NCBI RefSeq assembly: GCF_036417845.1
Contig: NC_089991.1
Location: 12,803,001 to 12,867,000, forward strand
Length of the DNA: 64,000 nucleotides
From: Apteryx mantelli
Taxonomy: Eukaryota > Chordata > Aves > Apterygiformes > Apterygidae
Direction: 5' to 3'
The first letter of the stretch is position 1. Each line of letters starts with the position of its first letter. This document shows positions 13,401 to 25,972 of this stretch, piece by piece. Position numbers and translations under genes: made by a program. The notes under the pieces were generated by a model. It did not search any database, had not been told where the DNA came from, and was given only the letters and a program-made list of their open reading frames with translations.

Positions 13401-14769
13401 ATTCACTTTTTACCAGTTCTGCTGAGAGGCCATATCTACAGCAAATTCAATTCACATTCAAGTTTAACTGCCAAAGCAACTTTCTCCAAATTTGACTTCC
13501 ATGGAGACAGGACAGGGCAAAAGCTAGCATCTCCATGTACAGTACGTGCAATAAGCACTGAGCCGTATATGCTGCTTCACGCAGTCACGTCCAGTGGATG
13601 TGAGGCCAGGAAGCCAACATTAGTAGAAAGAGGAAGAAGGCTTATGAATTCCTTACTCCCCTGTTACTTGTATTGCCTGGTTAAAAAGGGCTTTTGTCAA
13701 TCAGTTTGAAGCCATGCTCCTCTCTTCAGCAGAATTTGACTGACAAATTCTAGCATTTGTCGCCTGAGGAAATCTGGCATTTCAGTAGTCCTGAAAGAGT
13801 CCAGCTGCATACCAACATCTCTGTTGCTGTTGACACTAGCCACCATGATATTCTTTGCCTATAAGAGCAGCACAGCACCTCCATCATGCAGAGGAGTCAA
13901 AGGCATCCTCCAGTTACCAAGCCAGGCTTTGGGGTGCTTGATGCTCCAAAAGAAGTGAGCCAGAAGACAGTACATCTTCTACATCTTCAAATATATTCCC
14001 CACCCCTGGAAAAACATTGTATGAAGACGACTACCTCTGCTGAACTCTGCCATACCTCTAGCAGTACCAGCCATTCTGTTAGCCACAGGCTCCAAGCCCC
14101 TCCGGGCCTCCTCTGAAAGATGTGGATAAAGCAGGGGGCTGTGTCAGACACTGCTGTGAGGTACTGTGAAAAAGACATCCAGCTATGACAGCAATGGGAT
14201 CTGCAGAAGCAGAAGAACTAAGCGGGTAGCTTTAGGGTTATTTGTTATCCATAAAGGCCCTCAAACCTTAGCAACAGTGTCAAATCAGGTCACAACGCCA
14301 GAGAGAGCAGCATGAGGACTTTGTCCCTTTCCAGACATAGAACAAAAGCAAGCGATCGAAGGAGTGTGTATGTGTGTCTGCCACTTTGTGGGAAACTGAG
14401 CTTTAATGAGTTAGGAGAGAACTCAGTTCATCTTGCTGCAAGGAGACAATCTCTTCCCTCTCCTCCATGCAGATCAATGTGACATCTGAACAGAAATTAT
14501 GCCTGTCCCTTCTGACTACTCCATCAAGGCCTGTTACTGCCACACAGGCTCTCTGTGGCTGAAACAGCAGTTGCCTCCTGGTGAGGGAGCCCAGGAAGGG
14601 AAGGGAATGTAAATGAATAAAATTGCCAGCCACCATGTACAGCATCACGTCCACTGGCACCGGCCAGCACAAGCCTCTGCACAAGAAATAGCTAAGTAGC
14701 CTAGAATTCTTCAGAGTGGAAAAGAGACAGCTGAGCAGGGATATAGGAAAGGTCTATGAGTGACACAAA

Positions 14770-15125
14770 GAGGGAAATTGTTTACTCTCTCTCTCAGTGC
14801 ACAAATGAAGTGGCACCAAACAGACTAGCAAGTAGCAGGTTCAAAGCAAACCAAAGGAAAAGCTTCATGCAGCACTCCTTGCCACAGGAGGTTGGATGTC
14901 AACTTTTTAGAAGGATTCACAAAGCAGCTGGAGAAGTTCAGGGAAGAAAAATGCCATCAAGACAAAACCAGTATGTCTGGCTCAAGCAGCTGCTGAGTTG
15001 CAAACTGCTGGAAATCCTTGCCCTGTTCTTCCAACTGCCCCACAGGCATGCATCTGTGATATTGTTGGAGACTGGCATTTCACAGCTGGACCTTTCTCTG
15101 GCTCAGAACAGCTACTGTAGGATCA
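14770..15125 (+). mobile_element. Old degraded CR1-like retroposon 3' fragment
   Basis: The segments AGCAGGTTCAAAGCAAACCA, AAGGAAAAGCTTCATGCAGC and CTCCTTGCCACAGGAGGTTG follow the order seen in amniote CR1 3' ends, then a diverged TTCACAAAGCAGCTGGAGAAG. The far end (CATTTCACAGCTGGACCTTTC at about 15076, with TCTGGCTCAGAACAGCTA) matches the expected GGGCTAGATGGACCTTTGGT and TCTGACCCAGTATGGC zone. Heavy divergence marks an ancient copy, and the 138-codon ORF over it is a chance product. Confidence 0.7.
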
Positions 15126-15570
15126 TCAGCAGAACAGAACATACTAGTGCTCCACAGGAGATTTCAAACTAATCTCAGGGCAGCAACTGATGTTCAAACA
15201 AGTCAGGAGAGATTGCAGAGCTTTCAAACCATGGTACCCCTAGCTGTCCATTGGGTTGAGGCTCTGTGGAGAAACAGGTGTGTGGTCTCAGCAATGAAGA
15301 AAGGGCTGATGAAGGGTCAAAGCAGGCTGTTTTGACTCCCTGTATAAGCCTTCCCCAAGGATGCCAGAGACACAGGCTTTGTCCCTTGCAAACAATAAAA
15401 GACTGGTTAGAAATTTCCATGGAAAGATGGTGTGAGGTAGATTTCCAAAGTGCAGAGTGCAACTGCATACTGATGGGAGGGGTAGCAGAAAAGGAGTGAT
15501 ACCAGCTTAGGTTTTTATTCCCTCATTTACTTTAAATCCATTTTAAACAGACACCACTAAACTCAAGAAG

Positions 15571-15592
15571 ACTTAAACTAAACTAAACTAAG
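15571..15592. repeat. Short (AAACT)n tandem repeat
   Basis: The pentamer AAACT/ACTAA is repeated about four times. It is short and has no neighbouring structure. Confidence 0.8.
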
Positions 15593-16960
15593 CCGATTAT
15601 ACTGTGATCAATAAAATAAAAAAAAGTCACTTTTAAAGCCAACTGTGAACCTCCACAGAGAGGCTTGTACTTCTTTGACAAGAACAGTTTAAATTTGCAC
15701 TGTGGTTTCAAAGTCCGGGCCACATCCTGGCACAGATAAGCCTTAAATGTTTCTGATGTTTCCTCCCTACTCAGTGGGCTTCAAATCCCCTGGCCCCTAC
15801 AAAAAGACTCAGCTCAGACTCCAAGCTGGCCACCTGCAGCTGGAACACACAATTCCTGCCACTTGAAAGAAACACACCAAAAAGCCTCTTTCAAAGAAAA
15901 CCCTCCAGGCAGCTGTGTTTGAAGAAACACAGACAAAAGCTCTTGCAACTAGTGCAGTCTTTGTAGATTCTCCTGGGCATACAACTGAAAGGCAATTTTC
16001 CCTGGGGAATGCATTTCCTCTCCCTTTTGTACCACTTACTACAAAAGGCAGCTTTGTTGGCAGCAGAGCCAGGACCTTCAACTGGGCAAATGAAGCCCAA
16101 ATGCATGTCCCCCCACTATGGGAGGCTTTGCTACTCTCCATGCTGCTTCACACCAGGGCAGTGCCCATAGGGCACTGAGCACCTGAGGGGGATTTAAGTC
16201 CTGCAGAGAAGGGCCTTCGTGGAAAGCAATGTGATGCCCAACAGCAGATGCAGCTGAGGCTTGAGAGCACACAAGGCTCCCTTTTTGGGGTGAAGATGTC
16301 TAACCCTGACCTCTCCCAGCCTGTAAATGGCTCCCAGAGCTAATGTTGCTGCCAGGTTCATATGACACAGCACAGGTCTATATGGACCTCACCAGCTTGG
16401 GTCCAGACGCAGTCTAAGTGTCAGCGTACAAATGCATCCAGGCATCCTAACTCACGTCTGTCCTGCTCAAGTCCCTTTAAACCTCCACCCTCTCCCCCAC
16501 AACCCAGTGTTTCTGATCAAGAGCTTGCAAGGAAAGCACAGGCTCGACAGGTGAGGCAGTGGTGTCAAGATGCTACTCCCTCTTTGGTGCAAATGTCACT
16601 TCTCTACTTGAGTAATTTGGCTGTGAATTTTCTCTCATTCTCTCTCTCAACCCCTACTTGTATCACTCCATCCCTAATTACAGAGAACGATAAATCCAGC
16701 CAGACACTGCTTTTCTGGACAATGATTTGGTCTGACTTTTCTCAGAGCACTAATGAGTTCATTAATAGAGGGGTTTTCCTTCTTCCTCCCCCATCCAAAT
16801 CCATGTTTTATTAAACACCATCAAACACATGGGTAGCTTTCCTACACCACAGCAGGTGATGCCCCTCTCTGCCCCATCTTCTCTCCTCCTCTGACAGAAA
16901 GAGAGGCATAGTAACACCCCTCTCAACCTTTTCCTTCTGTCAGTGGAGATGCTTCCAAGA

Positions 16961-16982
16961 TTAATCATGCAAGCATGATTAA
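16961..16982. repeat. 22-bp palindrome, 10-bp perfect arms with 2-bp spacer
   Basis: TTAATCATGC, then AA, then GCATGATTAA. The arms are perfectly complementary and each contains a TAAT/ATTA homeobox core and an ATGCA/TGCAT-like octamer half. It may be a paired homeodomain or POU site, or chance. Confidence 0.85.
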
Positions 16983-17812
16983 CAACTGTTCGGTAACTAG
17001 CATGAGGAGGATCAATCATTAGTTCACAAATATGGCAGACTGGAATGCCTGTCAGGTCAGAACCAGCATTGGAGTTTAGAAAACAGTTAAGAGCGCTCTA
17101 GCCTAAACAGAAAACTACAGTACGCAGTTCATCTCAAAAGATAGTTTTGCATTCACCAAAACTTAACTCTACAGCATCTCATTTATCTATCTATCAAATG
17201 AAATATTTCAGGTGGCCTAGAGGGAAAATGTTCTACTCGGTCACTCCTGAGAGAAGCAAAGGAATTGAAGGGGTAGATATGCTCAGAAGATTAACACTTC
17301 CATGGAGAGATTAGCTCCCTCCTATCCCTATTCAATAAAAGCACTCCCAGAAAAGGGGAGATACAGGTTCATTTCCCCACACCACATGAAGAAATAAGAA
17401 CCACAGCTTCACCGCTAAGGAAAATTTCCTAACAATGAGGCCTTTGTCAGAGGTTTTGCGAAAAATCTCACCTCCCAGTTTCTGTCCCCAGCAAATTTAA
17501 CCAGTATTTCCAAAGCCAAATAATAAACTTGACTAAAATTGCATTTTTTAGTCAATCTACTATTCAACCATCTCTAAGAAGAATCCTACTTTGAGGCACT
17601 GGAGGGCAATCACTGGACGGGTGACCTTGCCTGCATTATCTCTACAAAATAGATGCCAGACCTTGGAATTCCAGATGTGACCAGTGCAAGTGTAGAGGAA
17701 AAACACAGACCAAGATGGGTTTGCAGATGAGAACAAGTAGGACAATGTACCTCATGTCAGTATATTTTGATGCTGAAACTTTGAAGTGCTTCTCCGATCA
17801 GGCTGAGTTTCT

Positions 17813-17870
17813 TGGGCCAGATTCTGATTTGAGTTACCACAGCGTAAATCCAGAATAACCTCCAGAGATG
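17813..17870 (+). mobile_element. Old palindromic MITE-like sauropsid repeat, half copy
   Basis: TTGGGCCAGATTCTGATTTGA followed by GTTACCACAGCGTAAATCCA and GAATAACCTCC matches the order of a widespread sauropsid palindromic repeat (GGGCCAGATTCTGATCTCAG, TTACACCAGTGTAAATCCGG, AGTAACTCC). The second arm is missing. Confidence 0.55.
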
Positions 17871-20800
17871 TAAAAATTATTGAAGAAGCTGTTCTAAGCT
17901 GACATTAGCATGAAAAGTAAAACTGGATAAACAGGTACTATCCATCAGGATTTTTTTTCCATCTCAGGGCTGGAGTCAGTAAGAACAAACTCCTGTCCTA
18001 TTCTCTAGTAGGAGTAGACTCCTACAACAACTCCAGTGAATCAGCGTGGATGAAGAAATGAGGTTCAGATTTAGGGTTGTTTCCCTAGGGTTTCCTCAGG
18101 GATCATGATCAGGAACCATTTGTTCGATGCAAACACAATCACGATATGTTAAAAGTATATATTTTTTGGTTCAGTGGCCAAGACAGAAAAGTGGGGAAAA
18201 AAATTCAAATCAACCTACCTGCAGCTGACCTTACAAAACTCTCTGTAATTCTAAGCAAAATATTTCCTTCAACCAAAAAAGTTCTAATGACTTTCATTTT
18301 GTAGGTTACATACATCCTTCTCACCCTTCTTTGATTTTCGTACTTACTTCCTAATATTTTGTCACTCAAAATGGAGTTTTCATTAAGAACAACATCAGGA
18401 GGAAAAAGAAACACCATCAAACATTTCAGATGAAAAATTAAACACTTGGTATTTTTTAATTTACAGTTTCAGATTTTGTCAGAAACAATTCCACAAATTC
18501 AAACCAAATTCATAGGTAGTTTTAGTTCCCCTCACTCAGATCATTCCTGTTCTGGATATAGAGACATGTCTACTGACCTGAAGAGCATACACTGTATCCC
18601 TAGGTATTTCTCTTCTTGGATCATTTACAGTGTAAATAGTCTAAAGTAGTAAGTCTGAGACAAGGCAAGAAGGTCATTGTGTTGATGTGTGAGGTACAGA
18701 GAGATACCAATGATTCTGGAGATTTCAGTTCTGCCTTCATGCTCTGCAATTTTTCCTTCCTCTAAGTCCCTTATTTGATGGAACTATTTTCTCATATCTG
18801 TCTGCAGCCCATTTGTTATCCTCTCTATTAATAAACCTTCCTTCCCTGATGAATGACTGCAATTTATCATTAAATTAGATGATGAAATGGGTCTTTTTTT
18901 TTAAACAAGGAGATTAAATACTATCAACAGAATATTTCTCCATTATAAAACTCCATCTTCTCCACCAAATGCAGAAGTATCACTGTTTAAAGCAGGCCTA
19001 AGATGAGCCAAGGTGGGAGGGACAACTGGAGAGGTGACATCCTGCTATATAAATATACGGATCAATCTAAAAAATGACTGTGAAAGAAAACACATGGCAT
19101 TATTGGCCATGAGGCACTATTCAGTCTTTGAATGGCACACTAAAAAAACGTGTCTAACTTATACATAGATGAGGCTACCAGGAACTGACATGACAATGCA
19201 CAGTCTAGGTAATAACTGACACGACACCATACATATGCTAGTGGTTAATCACACAATAAAAGTTCAATCAGGAAAAGCATCCAACTAACATGAAGCAACT
19301 TTCTGCTGGAAACCCATGCCATCCTCTTATATCCTCTTTGCATCATGCAGGTCCCAAGAGCTGTCCCTTATGAATGCACTTAAAATTAACACCAGCATGA
19401 CTACAGAATGTGTCCTTGACTCTACTGTAGCTAGTAAAGTAGGTCTGCTGCTTGTGAGCTTTTCTACATGGTTTCATTCCCTGGCCACGTTCTCTCCTTT
19501 GTAAAACGGAGATTGCATTTACCACAATGGCTGCTCTATGAGGGCAGTGACAAAGCCTCAGCCTTTCCTAGGGGATGTTTATGCCTAGCTGCATAACTGG
19601 TGGCGAAGAGAGATGGATCAAAGCCTGAGAGGCAGAAAGGCCCTGTGTACCTCATGCTCCTCCAAGAAACAGTATGACTGCAAGGGCTATGCTGAGCTGC
19701 TCTCACTTATTCCCACATCCAACCACCTTTACTGCTACAGTCAGCCTTGGTAGGGCATAACAAAAATAATGCATCACTGGGTGGCACAGTAAAAAATAAA
19801 TAAATCCAGTATCATTCCCCAACAGCCCCCAGAGCCAATAATCTCTTCACACACCTAGTTATTTGATTTCTATCTCCAGAGCTTAGGAAGTGATTTTCAT
19901 TCATTCTTGGATGCTAAGCAGATAATCCACCTCCTACCCCCACAAGTCCGCAACACAGACAGAAGGAAGAACTGGGCTTCTATCCCACTGTGACCTGTTT
20001 GCCTGTGATAAACTTTCTTCTGTAAGGAATGCAGGCAAGATAGGGGCCAAAAAACCCCCACTAACTTCATAAATTCATAAATGCCAGTGCACTCTTTCCC
20101 TCTGCTTGTGATCTTTGCTGTAAACACACACTCTGGCAGGGCTATTCACAAGCCTGTGTCAGATTCCTGCAATGAAGGAATCTATTAATTCCAAGTAAGG
20201 GCTCATTCTCTAAAGAGCTACTGATAAAATGGGACTGATAAGATGGAGGTAATTTAAAGGTCAGATGAAATGCAGCTCATATTCATCCTGCTTTATAACG
20301 GAACATTACCAAGATGCTTCATCAGCAAAGGGGCATTTATACATGTTTTTAAGAAAAACTGCTTATCTGCAACAGAGATACTGAATGTCTGATGGGAAAC
20401 CTTCCTGCATTTATCTACCCAGCAGCTGTTTTCCTGCTGCCTGCCTGAGTGTCCCTTTCTGGAAATTAAATCTCCTATCATCTTTTTATCACACATTGGA
20501 GAGAAATGGGAACCAAATGCAATGTTCACACAAGCAACTGAAGCAAGAACTGAAACTGATAGGACTGCCTTAATTCAAGCATGTAAGAGAGTAGCATGAA
20601 ACAAGTTACTGCTACACTCAGCCACACTCCTCCCCCTTCACTCTGCGCTTGTGACACTCATTGCTATCCCAGTCCAGCCGCCTGCTCCACTCCTTTGTTT
20701 GCCATTGGGCCCACAAAGCTCGATTCTTGGCCTTGGAAGCAAGTATCAGGGCTCTTTACAACAAACCATTGCTGAACCTTTGTCTACGTGTATTGAATTT

Positions 20801-23800
20801 TTTTTTTCATTTGGTAACGTAATACTTCTCCCTTTTCACAATGGGATAAGTAAGCTATATCAAAGCACAGCATATGATCTGATGCCGCCATGGGATCTAA
20901 ATTCAAAGAAGAAACTCAAGGGTACTGAATACACTGGACCAGTGTTTGCCCCTCAGTGCTCCATTTTCAGGTCAGAACTGAAAGACATGGCTTTTGGAAG
21001 ACAGCCACTTCTGTCATTATCAAATAGCCTATTGCAACCCTGAGGTAGTTATGTGCTAAAGGAAACTACCTCCACTCAGAAGGACATGGCAATGCAGCCA
21101 TGTCTAGGTATCCTGAATTCCACGTGTTCCTACTATTTAGACTTCTCTGAAGATCTGGAGGCAGCCAGTGTGCAATACCAGATTCCCAGATGTTGCTGGG
21201 TGTTTGGCCATCTGGACAATGAGCCAGCTGAGCCCCTTCATTCCATCAGGGAATTAATTTCTTTCTTTCCCTCATCTAAAAGCCAGTCAGGTTCCTGTGT
21301 GCTCATCTCACCCCAGTGCATAGTAATTGAACATTACCTGTTGAACATAATCTGAGAAAATCCTCAACTGTCATGCAAAGGTTTGAATGCTTAATAGCAA
21401 TCAAATCCACTTCGGTGTGTTTGTGTGGGAACTGCGCCTAAATGTAATTAGGATTTTTGGAAGCATTCAGGCATCTGCTCAACAGGCAAAGCATAAATAT
21501 GATCACAAAGAAAAGGAATAGTAGCTGCAATTTGATGCCTCCCAATTCAAAGCACTCTGATGCAAATGAAAAGCAGCAGTGTCCTCCAAGCACAGGAATT
21601 TTTGTCTTTCACTCTTCAGCCTGTCACACACTGTGTTCCCCAGGATTCCTGAGTCACACACCACTGGAAGCTGGGGGAGCAAACCAAGCAGTACTAATTG
21701 CTTGCCCTCTTCATACACCCCTGACTAAGCATCCACTACTGGCACCTGTTTGAGACATAAAATTAGGCTTTATGGACTTCTGGTCAGACCTACTACAATC
21801 CTTCCAACGTACTAAGGTTGTACGTATTGAGCTATTAGATCCCAAGCACACACGGGCTTCCATGCTATGAAATCCAATCCAAACAGTTTTCCTCACTTTT
21901 ACACACACTGCTCTTTGCTAACCAAACTCAGCAATCTCTGACATCATCATCAAGAAAATACACAGGAACTGGCTTTGTCTGCAACATATGAAGCTTCTCT
22001 GTTGCCAGAATTCAACTGGTATGAGGTCCAGATAAGCTCCTCCTTGCTGGCTGAAGAGGCAGGGCTCATCTGGCTCCTCTACTTCCCACTGCAATAAGAG
22101 ACTGTTGCAGTCAGATCTCTCCTTCTCTCCAGTCTATTCTCCGCCTCCATCCTTCACATGCTCCTCCCCAAATCCCTATAATTAATATTAAATGTTACAG
22201 TTTTGTCCTATTAACACAAATTGCCCTTTCCAGAGGCAGATTAAAGAGTTTCCACTGGGGATTTCTCCTCTCCTTTACAGTTTTGCTTCTGTGATCAGTG
22301 CCGTCTGTGTCTCTCACTAGCTCCTAGGGAAAAGGAGTGGGAGGGAAAAAGAAGCCAAACACTTATTAGCAACTCCTTTGAAGAGCCAGAGATTGTGAAT
22401 TAAACTGATGATTAACTCCCCTCTTACCAAAAAGGCAGGTTCTCCTTTTCGTCTCCCTTCTCCTCCTCCCAAATGAATGCTAATTGGAAATCACACAAAT
22501 CATGTGCACAAAGTTTCACTTAAGCAATTTACTGAGCCTCTTTAATCAACAGACTGTTTCTTTCTCTCTCTCCCCATTTCTTTGGGGATTTTTTGCTCAA
22601 TGAGAAATACATGCACATAAAATACTTAAGTGTATAGTCATGTGTAGTGTTTGGGTGCACATGCATTCCCCTTCTCATGATCCCTCCAGTCTGGTTCCTC
22701 AAACAGGAAAGAAAAACACATATTGGCCCTGAGGCTGCTCTAGTTCCCTTTCCAGGTAGGTCCTTAGCGATATTCTAGCCCTGAATTCTTAAGAAATATT
22801 TAGGTACAGACATGATTCATCAAGCATGTGCCACCTGCATTCAGCATCACAAAGGCTGGCCCATCCACAGAAAGTACCCATACTTTCACCATCAGCAGGC
22901 ACACAGCCACGCAAAAACCTGTGCACCACCATAGCTAACAAACTGCTTGTAGTACTTGCTGTAACAGATTCGCTGCAGTAGTGTCCAAAGGTACCACTAG
23001 TCCAAAAGAGCAAGAAGTCTTGGACCCTGTTACAAACCCACATTCACCACCAAAACCTTTGGACACCTCCATATTTGGTGATTTGTGAAATATACCCCAC
23101 CGCTGCATCACTTGCACTTTCACAGAGACAACTGGGAGAAAGCCAAGATCCTCCTTCCTAAAAACATCAACCCCAGGGGAGACTCTGATCAGCTGGCATT
23201 GTTGAGGGCTTTCACTAGAAAGTAAAATAACTTTGAGTCTGCTGAGCCAAGTGAAAAGGACCACGTACACTAGCTGGTTTATAAGAACATTCTGTAAGTA
23301 AATTACTGTTCCTGGGGCTGTGATGGTAAATGGATAATTATGGATTTAGACACTCATAATATCACCAAGAAAATCCAGCCAATGAGAATTCACTATGACA
23401 GTTCATCATACTAATTAAAAACCAATTGATTATCACAAGATCTAACATCTATGAAATAAGATGCATGTTTAAAGTGATTTAGCTATTTATAATCAAGATA
23501 ATTTTATTTAGTGTACAACAAGCCCCTTATACAATTTGAATTAAATGCAGAGCTACCTGTAGAAACACTGCATTTATTTAAAATGTTTCAGGATGCAGCA
23601 GCTTTTTTTCAGCAAAGAGAAATGAATCGGTCCCTGGAGCTTTCCTTTCTTCTGCTAAGACAAGGGAAGCACACTTGGATTGATTTCTAACACACAGTTC
23701 CGCCACGTGAACTATTTTATTGGGCCAACAAACTGTTTAACAGACAAGGTCCCAGAGGCCTCAAATTTTAACGCGAGACATAGAGACACCCTCTGTCAAG

Positions 23801-25583
23801 AGCTGATGTAATGTTAACTGGAATTTACAAGACAATACATCATATTACCCAGTGCCAGGAGCACAGCCTATACTTCAGACTGCCTGAAGTCCACTGTAAG
23901 ACATTGTTTTGTTCATCTGTTACTTTGTCCACCTCCTGCTGTTACTGTCAGCATTTTCCACGGTAGGTTTCTCCTTAATTTTCCACCAAAACAGTGCAGA
24001 ATTTTAGAGGAAAACAGGTTGACTGATGCTAAAAAAGCATCCCTCTATATAATTTATACAGGTGCTAATCTGTTTTCAGTAATTCAGATTGAGGATTTGG
24101 ATTCAGTAGTGCCTCCTGCACCTCCCAGGGAGACCTGTCCAACCTCAGCCATGTTATAATCCACTGGAAAATCTCAGTTCCCATAGACTCATAGAAGTTC
24201 TCACAAATTTCTGCCTAATTGGAATTGGACTGCTGCTTAGACACAAACAGATGTTCCCATACAATTTCTTAAGGCAGTGGAGACGCACCCAGATGGGGTC
24301 AGTCCTGCAAGTTCTTCAGGTTCACATATCCAAGACTTCTTGGGCTTCCTTAAACGCTGAGACTTGCAAGAGACTTTCCCAGCATTTCCTGGTTAGCCAA
24401 GAATCTCACTTAACTGAGAAGCAGCCCATCTCCAGAAGCTGAAGACTATCTGCATATGGAATGAAGATAAAATACTTTGACAGCTCACCTTAGGAACCCA
24501 TGAAGTGGTTTGGGAATGCCTGACTCTTCATCCCAATAGATGCCCAGAAGAGTTCAACAACTAGGACAGGCGCAATCTAGCAGCAGCCGTAGACTTTACA
24601 ACAGGACTGTTTTCTAGCCGGAAAACCCAGAAGTGGTGAAGGTCTTCTGAGGAGATGGGAGGGACCTAAATGGAGGAGAAAGAGACTTTGGAAGGACCAT
24701 GTCTCTCTCCATTAGCTCTGCCCAGCATAGTGCATGTTCCAGCTGATGCAATGGGAGCAGGGCCGAGGGCCACGCAAACCTTCTACTCTGTTACAATTGC
24801 AGCCAGCCCTCAGGAGTTCACTGCTCAGGTAACAAATCCAAGGCCGCTTCCATTCCTAGTGTGTAGCAAACCTGAACCTCTAACCACCTATTCCTGACAG
24901 GAGCAGCTCGAACATGGGCAAGTGCTGAAGACTGAAATGACCACTACTCCACAAGTCTCGAGCCTCAGGGAAAAATCAGCCAGAGTTATCATGAACAATA
25001 CAAAATGTTGGGTGTAACACTGACTATGCTGCAAAGCTCACTTTGGAGATTGTATTCTTGTCCAATGTGTCAAAGAGTTTTCATCAAATATCTGTATACT
25101 GCTCTCTGCTATCTGGATTGGCACAGACACGGTGAAAGGATGTTAAATGCTGCCTTCCAGAACACTGGTTACAAATGGGGCTTGTCTAGGGCTCCATACA
25201 CTGGCCCTTTTCTGTTAAAAGCCACTTTGAAGTTCTTGAAATTCTCTGGGAATTAATATTTGTATTCTTCAGGTTCACAACACAGCCCAGATTTGCAAGC
25301 ACTTTCACTGTGAGAGACTCCAGTGGATAGCTTTGAGGCACAGCAAAAAACACCACAGCCACCGGCAACAGCAACCACCCCAAATAAGGCTTTCCAGAAA
25401 GACAGAAAATGCCCACCCTTTTTGGCGGAGTGTTAGAAAGGGGAGACTTCTATCAGCACTGCAGGAATGTTTCTAAATACAGAAGTGTTCTCTGGGTTAC
25501 AGATCACACTACATATAGTGTGATGACATGTATGGGGGAGCATGCACATATATGTATGTACGTATATGTCTGTGTGTGTGTCT

Positions 25584-25972
25584 CAGAGAGCTGGGATTGT
25601 TCAGCCTGGAGAAGAGCAGCCAGAGGGGGGATCTTATCAAGGTGGTTAAATAGCTGAAGGGAGGCTGTAAAGAGGATGGGGCCAGACTGTTTTCAGTGGT
25701 GCCCAGTGATAGGACGAGAGGCAACAGGCACAAACTGAAACATAGGAAGTTCCATCTGAATCTAAGGAAAGATTTTTTTACTGTGAGGGTGACTGAGCAC
25801 TGGAACAGGTTGCCCAGAGAGGTTGTGGAGTCTCCATCCTTGGAGATATTCAAAAGCTGTCTGGACACGATCCTGTGCAACGTGCTCTAGGTGACCCTGC
25901 TTGAGCAGGGGGGTCGGACTAGATGATCTCCAGAGGTCCCTTCCAATCTCAACCATTCTGTGATTCTCTATG
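25584..25972 (+). mobile_element. CR1 non-LTR retroposon, 5'-truncated 3' end
   Basis: The stretch begins GAGCTGGGATTGTTCAGCCT, runs through the familiar GAGAAGAGCAGCC and TGGAACAGGTTGCCCAGAGA segments and ends in the CR1 signature CCATTCTGTGATTCTCTATG. About 390 bp of a roughly 4.5-kb element remain, the usual severe 5' truncation. The frame at 25696-25890 still reads [19 protein letters not shown], a remnant shared by many CR1 3' ends, not a functional protein. The sequence is close to the avian consensus, so it is relatively young. It sits between TG-rich simple sequences on both sides. Confidence 0.93.

Larger units (their letters stand above)
9391..14769. other. Upstream intergenic DNA, no gene recognised
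   Basis: Apart from the 12-bp duplication at 10321 and the A17 run at 10423, this stretch looks like ordinary single-copy DNA. The ORFs at 12280-12630 (minus) and 11146-11424 have no recognisable family features. Confidence 0.7.
15126..25583. other. Upstream intergenic DNA with AT-rich candidate conserved stretches
   Basis: No gene was recognised. The ORFs at 16362-16814 (150 codons) and 20651-21043 (130 codons) show no domain, and their composition is like their surroundings. The blocks 22370-22625 and 23300-23640 are rich in ATTA/TAAT and ATCAAT cores (for example CTAATTAAAAACCAATTGAT at about 23411), the sort of composition seen in vertebrate conserved non-coding elements. This is a guess that only alignment can test. 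Confidence 0.5.

Noticed and set aside
14756..15172. 138-codon plus-strand ORF
   Set aside because: It overlies an ancient CR1-like fragment, and the readable part corresponds to retroposon sequence.
16362..16814. 150-codon plus-strand ORF
   Set aside because: It has no recognisable domain, codon bias or splice context, and its composition matches the surrounding intergenic DNA.
19484..19530. MIR-like antisense fragment (CTTTGTAAAACGGAGATTGCA)
   Set aside because: Only the TGTAAAA-GG-GAT pattern fits, and the flanking CTCAGTTTCC is missing, so it is too weak to list as an element.
20651..21043. 130-codon plus-strand ORF
   Set aside because: It has no family resemblance and includes a poly-T-derived Phe run. 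It is treated as chance.
25696..25890. 64-codon ORF with [11 protein letters not shown]
   Set aside because: It is a known remnant within CR1 3' ends and lies inside the truncated retroposon, so it is not a gene.
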